This document shows, piece by piece, positions 1 to 5,940 of a stretch of 8,874 nt of DNA. The stretch covers positions 1 to 8,874 of the forward strand of contig CAYPIU010000056.1 of NCBI GenBank assembly GCA_964410915.1. The letters are read 5' to 3'. The translations under genes and the position numbers were made by a program. The notes under the pieces are model-generated. The model did no database searches and was not told the DNA's origin. It saw only the letters and a list, made by a program, of their open reading frames with translations. Positions within the stretch are counted from its first letter, which is position 1. The number at the start of each line of letters is the position of its first letter. This DNA is from CAZFJG01 sp964410915. Its GTDB lineage: Bacteria; Synergistota; Synergistia; Synergistales; JAFGMB01.

Positions 1-34
1 CAGTATTTTTATACAGTCTCCTGTGAATTTAGCT

Positions 35-937
35 TTAAATAGATATATCGTAGTCCACGAGAAGAGTGGAAAGTTTTTCAAGTTTCTTTCGTGCTGTGTC
101 TGAGCGTTTATGTCCTACTTCGACTACGAGCGCATCAATTATTGTTATAAGCGAAACAGTGCTGTAGTGGCTGGTGTTCTGGGGTGCCAGAAGAAGCTCG
201 GTGGCCAGGGGGGCGGCTGAGCTTGAAAGGCTGTTGGTGATCAGGACAGTTGGTATGGAATTGTTGTGAGCATACTGGACAGCATAGATCGTCCTCCTGG
301 TATAGTGGGGGCTTCCGGCCATCAGGGATATAAGAACATCGTTTTCATTCATATCTGAGAGAACTTCCATCATATTGTCCGAGCCAGTTGAATCGATCAT
401 ATATATATCGGGCAGGAACTGATGAAGGAGTGCATGAAGATAGACGGCAAGTCCCCTGGTTGACCTCAGGCCAAATATATAGATCCTTCTGGCTTCCGAA
501 ATAAGTTTTACTGCTCTCGGAAAACTGGATACAAGGTGTTCTCCCTTCATGGTCTCCAGGTTCTTGATATTTTCCTTTATCACCCGTTCGAGAGTATCAG
601 GGGTTTCTGCTTTTGCAAATGAATCCATAAGTCTATCCAGGGGTGGAATAGCTGACTGGAAAAGGATCTTTTTGATCTCTTCTTTAACAGATCTGAAGTT
701 CTCGTAACCCAGGTTGGAAGCAGTTCTCAAAACAGTAGCAGTACCAGTTCCTGCGGATTTGGCCAGTTCTTCTGCAGTTAGAAATGCTACCTGGTGATAA
801 TTGTTGAGTATATATTCACATACCACTCTTTGCTGGCGAGGAAGTTGATTTTTTGTATTTCTTATATGTTGAAAGATACCTCCGGTCAGTTCTGTAGAAT
901 CATTATCTGATCTATCCATTCCTGAATTAGTATTCAT
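35..937 (-). CDS. RpiR/MurR-family transcriptional regulator (HTH + SIS)
   Basis: A 300-residue protein with the two-domain plan of the RpiR family. The N-terminal HTH_6-type domain covers about residues 20-95, with the recognition region near 52-75 (LTAEELAKSAGTGTATVLR). A C-terminal SIS (sugar isomerase-like) fold covers about 130-275, with IYIFGLRSTRGLA at 152-164 and a serine/threonine-rich phosphosugar-type pocket (SLMAGSPHYTRR, 204-215). Family knowledge: the HTH binds palindromic operators and the SIS domain senses a phosphorylated sugar or related ligand. Length is normal for the family. The ATG at 937 has a GAGGGAGA ribosome site six bases upstream on its strand; Met7 is an alternative start without such a site. 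It is divergent from the TAXI-TRAP operon and shares its control region, so it probably regulates that operon and itself. The family call is firm, while ligand and sign of control are unknown. Confidence 0.93.
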   Translation of the reverse strand: MNTNSGMDRSDNDSTELTGGIFQHIRNTKNQLPRQQRVVCEYILNNYHQVAFLTAEELAKSAGTGTATVLRTASNLGYENFRSVKEEIKKILFQSAIPPLDRLMDSFAKAETPDTLERVIKENIKNLETMKGEHLVSSFPRAVKLISEARRIYIFGLRSTRGLAVYLHALLHQFLPDIYMIDSTGSDNMMEVLSDMNENDVLISLMAGSPHYTRRTIYAVQYAHNNSIPTVLITNSLSSSAAPLATELLLAPQNTSHYSTVSLITIIDALVVEVGHKRSDTARKKLEKLSTLLVDYDISI

Positions 938-985
938 GTCAGATCTCCCTCGGTTAATATTTTTCCACTATTGTATCAAACCAGA

Positions 986-1004
986 ATTGTATAAATAATA
1001 CAAT
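986..1004. promoter_or_regulatory. 19-bp perfect inverted repeat, probable RpiR-family operator
   Basis: ATTGTAT-AAATA-ATACAAT has perfect 7-bp arms and a 5-base AT spacer. Read as TGTA-N7-TACA (988-1002), it has the same spacing and AT-rich core as the published HexR operator type (TGTAATTAAATTACA), and HexR is itself an RpiR-family protein. It sits next to an RpiR-family gene and covers the predicted -10 of that gene's promoter. Autoregulation and control of the divergent operon are inferred. Confidence 0.6.
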
Positions 1005-1013
1005 AATGTGCAA
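986..1013 (-). promoter_or_regulatory. Possible promoter of the RpiR-family gene
   Basis: On the minus strand TTGCAC (1013-1008) and TACAAT (991-986) are separated by 16 bases, and TACAAT matches five of six bases of the -10 consensus. Transcription would start about 40 bases before the ATG at 937. The hexamers lie within the two inverted repeats, which fits autoregulation. The -35 is only moderate and the AT-rich region offers other -10-like matches. Confidence 0.35.
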
Positions 1014-1028
1014 AAATTCACATTATTG
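1001..1028. promoter_or_regulatory. 28-bp inverted repeat with a CRP/FNR-like core
   Basis: Perfect 10-bp arms CAATAATGTG (1001-1010) and CACATTATTG (1019-1028) flank an 8-base AT spacer. The core TGTGC-N6-TCACA (1007-1022) matches the CRP consensus TGTGA-N6-TCACA at nine of ten specified bases. It lies just upstream of, and touches, the TTGACA hexamer at 1026-1031, so a bound protein could activate or block the rightward promoter. It overlaps the 19-bp repeat by four bases. It may bind a Crp/Fnr-superfamily protein or be a second site for the local regulator. Confidence 0.5.
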
Positions 1029-1055
1029 ACATGTACATATAGATACAATTATAGT
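1026..1055 (+). promoter_or_regulatory. Predicted sigma-70-type promoter of the TRAP operon
   Basis: A consensus -35 hexamer TTGACA (1026-1031) is followed after 18 bases by TATAGT (1050-1055), five of six matches to TATAAT. Transcription would start near 1062, leaving a leader of about 180 nt before the ATG at 1244. A GATACAAT half-site (1042-1049) fills the spacer and the 28-bp repeat abuts the -35, so regulation by DNA binding is likely. Confidence 0.6.
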
Positions 1056-1197
1056 TTATTTGAAATATACGCGGTCACATTTCTTGTAAATGATACCTCA
1101 ATATATCAAAAGAATAGCAATTAGCTCAACGTGGCCTTTGTTTAGGGTACATGTTTGAAAATTAAAGATGCTATTCCGTAGTTTATGTAGTCAATGT

Positions 1198-1215
1198 GTT
1201 TTCTGAATAGAAAAC
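1198..1215 (+). promoter_or_regulatory. Leader hairpin just upstream of the TAXI ribosome site
   Basis: GTTTTCT (1198-1204) and AGAAAAC (1209-1215) form a 7-bp stem with a GAAT loop, 12 bases ahead of the AGGAGGG ribosome site (1228-1234). No T-tract follows, so it is not a terminator. It could protect the mRNA or take part in alternative leader pairing. It is AT-rich and modest in stability. Confidence 0.3.
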
Positions 1216-1243
1216 CAAAGAACAAATAGGAGGGAATAGAAAT

Positions 1244-2191
1244 ATGAGAAAAGTAGTAGTAATTGCGATGGTAATGGCTCTTGTAGCTTTTGCCTGCACG
1301 GCAGGGGCAGTCGAAAGGCTTTCTCTTGCGACAGGAGGAACCGCAGGTACTTACTATCCAGTAGGTTCTGGAGTAGCTTCGATAGTATCCAACCATGCAG
1401 AAGGTATCGAGATCACAGCAGAGTCAACCGGTGCTTCAGTTGCTAATTTGAAAATGCTAAGAGCGGGAAGGATCGATCTTATGTTCGGCGCTTCAAACAC
1501 TTCCTGGGGCGGTTACGAAGGACATCCTCCCTTTGAAGGCGATCCTGTAAAGAATATTCGTGGTATCACATGCTTATATCCCGAGTGTTTCCAGTTTGTT
1601 GTGCTTGATAATTCCGGCATAGAGAATATTTATGATCTTAAAGGCAAAAAAGTAGCTGTTGGGGCTCCAGGCAGCGGGACAGAGCGTACATCAAAAATGG
1701 TTCTCGAAGCTCATGGCATGACCTATGATGATATCGATGTACAGTTCCTTAAATTTGGAGAAGCAGTAACAGCACTCAAGGACAGGATCATCGATTGTGC
1801 AATAGTAGGTTCAGGTTATCCCACTTCTGCAGTAGTAGATGCTTCCACCACCCTTGATGTCAGGCTTCTTGAGCTTGATGATGAAGTTATGGGTGCTTAT
1901 ACAGCAGACAGACCCTACCTCACAATGACCACTATTCCCGGCGGGACCTATAACGGTATCGATAAAGATGTAAAGGTTGTTGCAAGCCCGGCCATATTCA
2001 GCGCCAGGGAAGATCTCAGCGAAGATATCGTTTATTCTATTACAAAGGCTCTTTTCGAAAATCTTGATGAACTCGCTGCTGTTCACGCACAGGGTTCCAA
2101 TGTCAAGCTTGAGACAGCCCTTGCCGCCATGTCAGTGCCTCTTCACCCGGGTGCAGAGAAATATTATAAAGAAGTTGGCCTGCTCAAATAG
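1244..2191 (+). CDS. TAXI-family TRAP transporter solute-binding protein
   Basis: A 315-residue extracytoplasmic binding protein that delivers substrate to the TRAP permease encoded downstream. Residues 1-22 form a signal peptide: MRK, a hydrophobic core, then an AGA cleavage site before V23. Cys18 lacks a proper lipobox, so a soluble periplasmic protein is more likely than a lipoprotein. The TAXI-family hallmark GGTAGTYYPVG is at 31-41, the conserved TGASVANLKML segment at 62-72, and the interdomain VGAPGSGTE motif at 139-147. Characterised family members (e.g. the Thermus thermophilus glutamate/glutamine-binding TAXI protein) bind amino acids or dicarboxylates; the ligand here cannot be read directly. 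AGGAGGG (1228-1234), nine bases before the ATG, supports the start. It is the first gene of the rightward operon and a hairpin follows it, as expected for a binding protein needed in excess over its permease. Confidence 0.93.
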   Translation: MRKVVVIAMVMALVAFACTAGAVERLSLATGGTAGTYYPVGSGVASIVSNHAEGIEITAESTGASVANLKMLRAGRIDLMFGASNTSWGGYEGHPPFEGDPVKNIRGITCLYPECFQFVVLDNSGIENIYDLKGKKVAVGAPGSGTERTSKMVLEAHGMTYDDIDVQFLKFGEAVTALKDRIIDCAIVGSGYPTSAVVDASTTLDVRLLELDDEVMGAYTADRPYLTMTTIPGGTYNGIDKDVKVVASPAIFSAREDLSEDIVYSITKALFENLDELAAVHAQGSNVKLETALAAMSVPLHPGAEKYYKEVGLLK

Positions 2192-2217
2192 CAGTCACAA
2201 CAAAATGATCCGTCAGA

Positions 2218-2246
2218 GGGGTGCCGCAGTTTAAATGCGGCACCCC
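2218..2246 (+). promoter_or_regulatory. Strong intercistronic hairpin between binding protein and permease genes
   Basis: GGGGTGCCGCA (2218-2228) and TGCGGCACCCC (2236-2246) pair perfectly over 11 bp around a 7-base loop, GTTTAAA. The following bases are GTTATAAGTA, with no T-run, so this is unlikely to be a classical intrinsic terminator. Such stems between binding-protein and membrane-component genes commonly protect the upstream mRNA and lower downstream expression; that role here is inference. Confidence 0.75.
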
Positions 2247-2275
2247 GTTATAAGTAAGCCAGAGGATGATAATAG

Positions 2276-2815
2276 TTGAAACCAATTTCTAAAATTGTTT
2301 CTGGAGCGTTAGTACTGATATTTCTTGCGGGTTTTACTTTTTTAGCGCTTCGGCCTGTCCTTGTAATTGAGGCAGTAAGTTTTCAGAAGGATAGGGTTCT
2401 TTACAGAAAAGAGATAGAGCCAGGTTATGAATTTGCAACGCTAATAAAACATTCAGTTCATCTTTCACCTGTTTACGAATATTACAGAGTTGAAAAGGAT
2501 GGGCAGATATTAATAACCGGTACCAGACTTCAGGATCTTGGCTGGGGGGTACCGTCGACGTTCGATTATGATTTCAGATTCGAAGATGATTTCATGGTTA
2601 TAGAGAATATGGACAAACCGATAGAGTTTGTTCCTTTCAGGGTCAGCTATATAGCTCATCCGAGATTGCTGCTCGATAACCTTGAAAAAGAAATAGATCT
2701 GACCAGACAAGTGAGCAACTGGGAAAGGGTGGATATATTCGCCCGCCGAATACCTTACATTAAGTTTTTGATCAGGGGTGAAACAGATGTTTTTTCGGAA
2801 GAAAAAGGAAGATAG
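2276..2815 (+). CDS. DUF1850 family protein, TAXI-TRAP accessory
   Basis: A 179-residue protein with one N-terminal hydrophobic segment (about residues 9-28), best read as an uncleaved anchor or signal sequence, and a small exported domain. The region HSVHLSPVYEYYRV (59-72) and the following GTRLQDLGWGVPS (82-94) resemble the conserved core of DUF1850, whose members are typically encoded beside TAXI-type fused TRAP permeases. The biochemical role of the family is not known to me; a small subunit or assembly factor of the transporter is a reasonable guess from linkage. Translation starts at TTG 2276, with AGAGGA (2261-2266) nine bases upstream; no better in-frame ATG exists nearby. Its 3' end overlaps the permease gene, which suggests translational coupling. 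Confidence 0.8.
   Translation: MKPISKIVSGALVLIFLAGFTFLALRPVLVIEAVSFQKDRVLYRKEIEPGYEFATLIKHSVHLSPVYEYYRVEKDGQILITGTRLQDLGWGVPSTFDYDFRFEDDFMVIENMDKPIEFVPFRVSYIAHPRLLLDNLEKEIDLTRQVSNWERVDIFARRIPYIKFLIRGETDVFSEEKGR
2774..2780 (+). promoter_or_regulatory. Ribosome site deciding the permease start
   Basis: AGGGGTG lies six bases before ATG 2787. The in-frame GTG at 2778 is inside this site and has no ribosome site of its own at a good distance, so ATG 2787 is preferred. The site lies within the end of the DUF1850 gene. Confidence 0.6.
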
Positions 2816-4745
2816 GGAATTATCACCGGAAGAAAAGATAAAGATACTTAATGAAAAAATGCAGCGTACCCGTTCATTAACGGGTATTGCAGGAAAGCTG
2901 TGTTTTATCATTGCGGTATGTATGTCTCTATTCCACCTTTATGCATCAGGTATCCAAATGCTGCCTCAGTTTCAGCACAGGGCTATACATCTTGCTTTTG
3001 CACTCGGACTCACCTTTTTTATTTACCCTGCAGGGCAAAAAGACAAAGATAAGATCCCATGGTTTGATGTCCTTTCCATTGTATTCTGTCTCGGAGTTGG
3101 AGCCTACTTAACACTTGATTACATGAATATAGTCTTTAGAGCCGGGGATCCTATAATGAGAGACCTGGTCCTCGGAGGTATTACCATATTCATAGTCCTT
3201 GAAGCTACGAGAAGGACTATGGGATGGCCTCTTGTGATAGTTGCGGTCACTTTTCTGTTATATGCTGTTTTTGGGCACCTTATACCAGGGGATCTTGGCC
3301 ATCGCCAGTTTGGTCTGGCACGAATAGTCGAGCATCTTTTCCTGACCAGTGAGGGTATTTATGGAGTTGCGATATATGTAACAGCTACGTTTGTTTTCAT
3401 GTTTATTCTTCTGGGGGCCTTTCTCGCTGAGACTGGCGGGGCTCAGTCCTTTATTGATCTTGCTTTTTCCCTTACGGGCAAATACAGAGGTGGTCCTGCC
3501 AAGGCAGCAGTAGTTGCAAGCGGAATAATGGGAACGATATCCGGGAGTTCTTTTGCAAATGTTGCAGGAACGGGTACATTTACCATTCCACTCATGAAGA
3601 GCGTAGGATATAAACCTGAGTTTGCTGGCGGTGTTGAAGCGGCATCCTCCGCGGGTGGGCAGATAATGCCGCCTATAATGGGTGCAGCTGCCTTTATCAT
3701 GGCTGAAATGACCGGTGTCCCCTATGGAAAGCTGATCATTCATGCGGCTATTCCTGCCATTCTTTATTATGTTTCTGTTTTCCTTATGGTTGACCTTGAA
3801 GCAGCCAAAATGGGTCTCAAGGGAATATCCAAAGAAGAGTTGCCAAAGTTTTTTCAGGTTATGAAAGAGGGAGCATTCCTTCTCCTCGCACCTTTCAGCA
3901 TTGTTTATATGCTCATAGCGGGATATTCGCCCATAAAAGCTTCTTATACAGCTGTTCTCGTAGTAATTGTAGCCAGTTTTCTGAGAAAGAACACGAGGCT
4001 CTCTCCCAGAAGATTTCTGGATGCTCTTGACAAGGGTGCGAGAAATTCTCTGAGTGTTATAGCTGCATGTGCAGTGGCCGGGATAATAGTTGGTGTAGTT
4101 ACTCTGACAGGCCTGGGTCTGAAATTTGCAGATCTTATAGTTACACTTTCCCACGGACAGATGTACCCTGCTCTTTTCCTTACAATGGTAGCCTCGATAA
4201 TCATGGGTATGGGTATGCCTACAACAGCTCTGTACATCATTCTGGGATCCATGGTGGCACCGGCACTTGTGCAAATGAATGTACCCATCGTTGCAGCACA
4301 TCTGTTCATTTTTTACTTCGGCTGTATGGCATCAGTTACTCCTCCTGTAGCATTGAGTTCCTATCTGGCTGCTGCTATTGCCAAGGGTGATTCAGTAAAA
4401 ACTGCTCTCAATGGTCTTAAGCTTGCCCTGGCGGCATTCATCCTTCCTTACATTTTTGCTCTTTCTCCAAGGCTGCTTCTTCTGGATACCAATGTTACCC
4501 AGGCTCTTATAGCCACAGGTACAGCTATTCTTGGAGTTATTGCTCTTGCTTCATGCCTGGAAAATTATTTCTTCGGTAAGCTCAGGGTTTATGAGCGGGT
4601 ATTGATGGCTGTGGCTGCTATTGTCCTTATGTCTCCGGGATGGATGTCTGATATTGCAGGTATTGTGATCCTTGGTCTGATAATGGCCACTAAAAAATTT
4701 ATGAATGGACAGGTAAGCCAGCAGGTTGAGACCGAGTTAGACTAA
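2787..4745 (+). CDS. TRAP transporter fused permease (DctQM type)
   Basis: A 652-residue integral membrane protein (655 if GTG 2778 is used) combining the small DctQ-like and large DctM-like subunits. This is the usual arrangement for TAXI-type TRAP systems and matches the family length. A charged cytoplasmic N-terminus (FRKKKEDRELSPEEK) precedes an N-terminal group of membrane segments (about 33-55, 66-83, 93-112, 127-143). The DctM domain follows, with the conserved stretch from GGPAKAAV to MKSVGY (about 235-275), SAGGQIMPPIMGAAAF (288-303), GMGMPTTALY (474-483) and SVTPPVALSSYLAAA (516-530). Family knowledge: it moves the ligand from the periplasmic binding protein into the cytoplasm using the sodium gradient. 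The gene overlaps the end of the DUF1850 gene by 29 bases, so the two are probably translated together. A hydrophobic tail (about 570-640) follows the core, as in other fused permeases. Confidence 0.95.
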   Translation: MFFRKKKEDRELSPEEKIKILNEKMQRTRSLTGIAGKLCFIIAVCMSLFHLYASGIQMLPQFQHRAIHLAFALGLTFFIYPAGQKDKDKIPWFDVLSIVFCLGVGAYLTLDYMNIVFRAGDPIMRDLVLGGITIFIVLEATRRTMGWPLVIVAVTFLLYAVFGHLIPGDLGHRQFGLARIVEHLFLTSEGIYGVAIYVTATFVFMFILLGAFLAETGGAQSFIDLAFSLTGKYRGGPAKAAVVASGIMGTISGSSFANVAGTGTFTIPLMKSVGYKPEFAGGVEAASSAGGQIMPPIMGAAAFIMAEMTGVPYGKLIIHAAIPAILYYVSVFLMVDLEAAKMGLKGISKEELPKFFQVMKEGAFLLLAPFSIVYMLIAGYSPIKASYTAVLVVIVASFLRKNTRLSPRRFLDALDKGARNSLSVIAACAVAGIIVGVVTLTGLGLKFADLIVTLSHGQMYPALFLTMVASIIMGMGMPTTALYIILGSMVAPALVQMNVPIVAAHLFIFYFGCMASVTPPVALSSYLAAAIAKGDSVKTALNGLKLALAAFILPYIFALSPRLLLLDTNVTQALIATGTAILGVIALASCLENYFFGKLRVYERVLMAVAAIVLMSPGWMSDIAGIVILGLIMATKKFMNGQVSQQVETELD

Positions 4746-4750
4746 ACGTC

Positions 4751-4758
4751 AGGAGTGG
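4751..4758 (+). promoter_or_regulatory. Ribosome site supporting a TTG start
   Basis: AGGAGTGG sits six bases before TTG 4765. The resulting N-terminus MTLRIAVLGAGNGG places the nucleotide-binding glycines at the usual distance from the start, so TTG is accepted over any internal start. Confidence 0.65.
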
Positions 4759-4764
4759 AATATT

Positions 4765-5871
4765 TTGACTTTAAGAATTGCAGTTTTAGGTGCTGGAAAC
4801 GGCGGTGTGAGCATAGGCGCCTTTCTTTCTTTAAAGGGTTGTAATGTAAATCTTTACGACAAGTTTCCCGCAGCTCTGGAAGATATCAGGGAAACGGGAG
4901 GAGTGGAGCTTAAAGGAGTCTCCCTCACCGGTTTTGCAAAATTCAACAGGATTACCGATAACGTGACAGAGGCTATTGAGGGATGCAGTCTGATAATGGT
5001 AGTAACCCCTGCCTTTGCCCATAAGGAACTGGCAGAGAAGTGTGCGCCTTATCTGACTTCCGGTCAGCACATCATCCTTAATCCAGGAAGGACTGCCGGA
5101 GCAATTGAGTTCTATAAAACTGTTAAGAAGGTAAATCCGGAAGCAGATTTTATTGTGGCAGAGGCCCAGACTCTTATTTATGCGTGCAGAAGAAGCGGTC
5201 CAGCTGAAGCCACCATATTCAAAGTGAAGAAAGATGTTACCCTTGCGGCTTTGCCTTCTACAAAGACGGAAGAGATCCTGGCAGATGTCAATGCATTCTA
5301 TCCGGAGTTTACAAAGGCAGAAAATGTGCTTGAAACAAGTCTTCTTAATATTGGTTCCATTTTTCATCCTGCACCTGCGATCCTCAATATTGCCAGGATA
5401 GAAGCAAAAGAAGATTTTGAATATTACATGGATGGTATTTCTCCATGTGTAAGCAATCTCCTTGAGAAGATCGATTCCGAAAGAGTTGAAATAGCAAAAG
5501 CTTTAGGTGTCAAGACCCTGAGCGTAAAGGAATGGCTTGAAGATGCCTACGAAGTCAAGTTTCAGGAATCGGATTCCATCTACGATGCCATCCAGAAACA
5601 GCAGGGTTACCGGGGTATATCCGCTCCAAAAAATCCCCGTGCAAGATATATTACAGAGGATGTGCCCATGAGCCTTGTACCTCTGGCAGAAATCGGTCAT
5701 CTACTTGGTATTGCTACTCTTGCAATGGATACAGTGATAGATCTTGCTAATATCCTTCATCAGGTGGACTACAGGGAAAAGGGCAGGACCCTCAGGTCAC
5801 TGGGTATAGAAGGTGTCAGCGTGGAAGATCTAAAGAAGTTCGTTGATCATGGAGTGGAATTGCCAGAATAA
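4765..5871 (+). CDS. Octopine/opine dehydrogenase family protein, NAD(P)-dependent
   Basis: A 368-residue two-domain dehydrogenase. The N-terminal Rossmann domain (about 1-190) has AVLGAGNGG at 6-14 and Asp32 at the end of the second strand (NLYDK), an arrangement often seen with NAD(H). NPGRTAGA (106-113) is a family-type motif. The C-terminal helical domain (about 191-368) carries the opine dehydrogenase catalytic pattern: His201 in FHPAP, Arg294 in RARYITEDVP and Asp299. This agrees with the His/Arg/Asp set known from N-(carboxyethyl)norvaline dehydrogenase (about 202/292/297), including the five-residue Arg-Asp spacing. Such enzymes reversibly condense an amino acid with a 2-oxoacid to a secondary-amine dicarboxylate. 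Next to an importer, the oxidative direction is more likely. Exact substrate is unknown. It follows the permease after 19 bases with a strong ribosome site, so it is in the same transcription unit. A terminator-like hairpin follows it. Confidence 0.88.
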   Translation: MTLRIAVLGAGNGGVSIGAFLSLKGCNVNLYDKFPAALEDIRETGGVELKGVSLTGFAKFNRITDNVTEAIEGCSLIMVVTPAFAHKELAEKCAPYLTSGQHIILNPGRTAGAIEFYKTVKKVNPEADFIVAEAQTLIYACRRSGPAEATIFKVKKDVTLAALPSTKTEEILADVNAFYPEFTKAENVLETSLLNIGSIFHPAPAILNIARIEAKEDFEYYMDGISPCVSNLLEKIDSERVEIAKALGVKTLSVKEWLEDAYEVKFQESDSIYDAIQKQQGYRGISAPKNPRARYITEDVPMSLVPLAEIGHLLGIATLAMDTVIDLANILHQVDYREKGRTLRSLGIEGVSVEDLKKFVDHGVELPE

Positions 5872-5890
5872 TTTAACTGTTTGATTTTCG

Positions 5891-5923
5891 GGGACATCTC
5901 TTCCAAGGGTGTCCCTTTTTTTT
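5891..5923 (+). terminator. Intrinsic (rho-independent) terminator, possibly partial
   Basis: GGGACATCT and AGGGTGTCCC form a stem of about nine pairs (six Watson-Crick GGGACA/TGTCCC plus inner pairs with G-T wobbles) around a short loop. Eight T residues follow immediately (5916-5923). It lies 20 bases after the opine dehydrogenase stop and directly before the AAAGGAGAT ribosome site of the next gene. Either the transport/dehydrogenase unit ends here or it acts as an attenuator before the OCD-family genes. I do not see a clear new promoter in the remaining short gap. Confidence 0.75.
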
Positions 5924-5940
5924 CGAAAGGAGATATTTAA

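Larger units (their letters stand above)
938..1243. promoter_or_regulatory. AT-rich divergent intergenic control region
   Basis: About 306 bases without a gene lie between the regulator and the transporter operon. The left half (961-1060) carries dense dyad symmetry and promoter-like hexamers for both directions, listed separately. The right half (about 1062-1243) would be the untranslated leader of the importer mRNA and contains a small hairpin and alternative complementary segments. I see no convincing small ORF with a ribosome site in it. Confidence 0.8.

Noticed and set aside
18..22. AGGAG on the minus strand after the regulator stop, possible ribosome site for a next leftward gene
   Set aside because: No ATG, GTG or TTG follows on that strand at a usable distance before the window edge, so no gene can be supported.
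1031..1038. ATGTACAT palindrome and a similar GTACATGT at 1147-1154
   Set aside because: Short, AT-rich and expected by chance; it differs from the dominant ATTGTAT half-site.
3258..4301. Long minus-strand open frame opposite the permease (347 codons)
   Set aside because: It is antisense to an unmistakable TRAP permease, its translation is rich in Cys, His and Tyr with no recognisable domain, and it reflects codon bias of the real gene.
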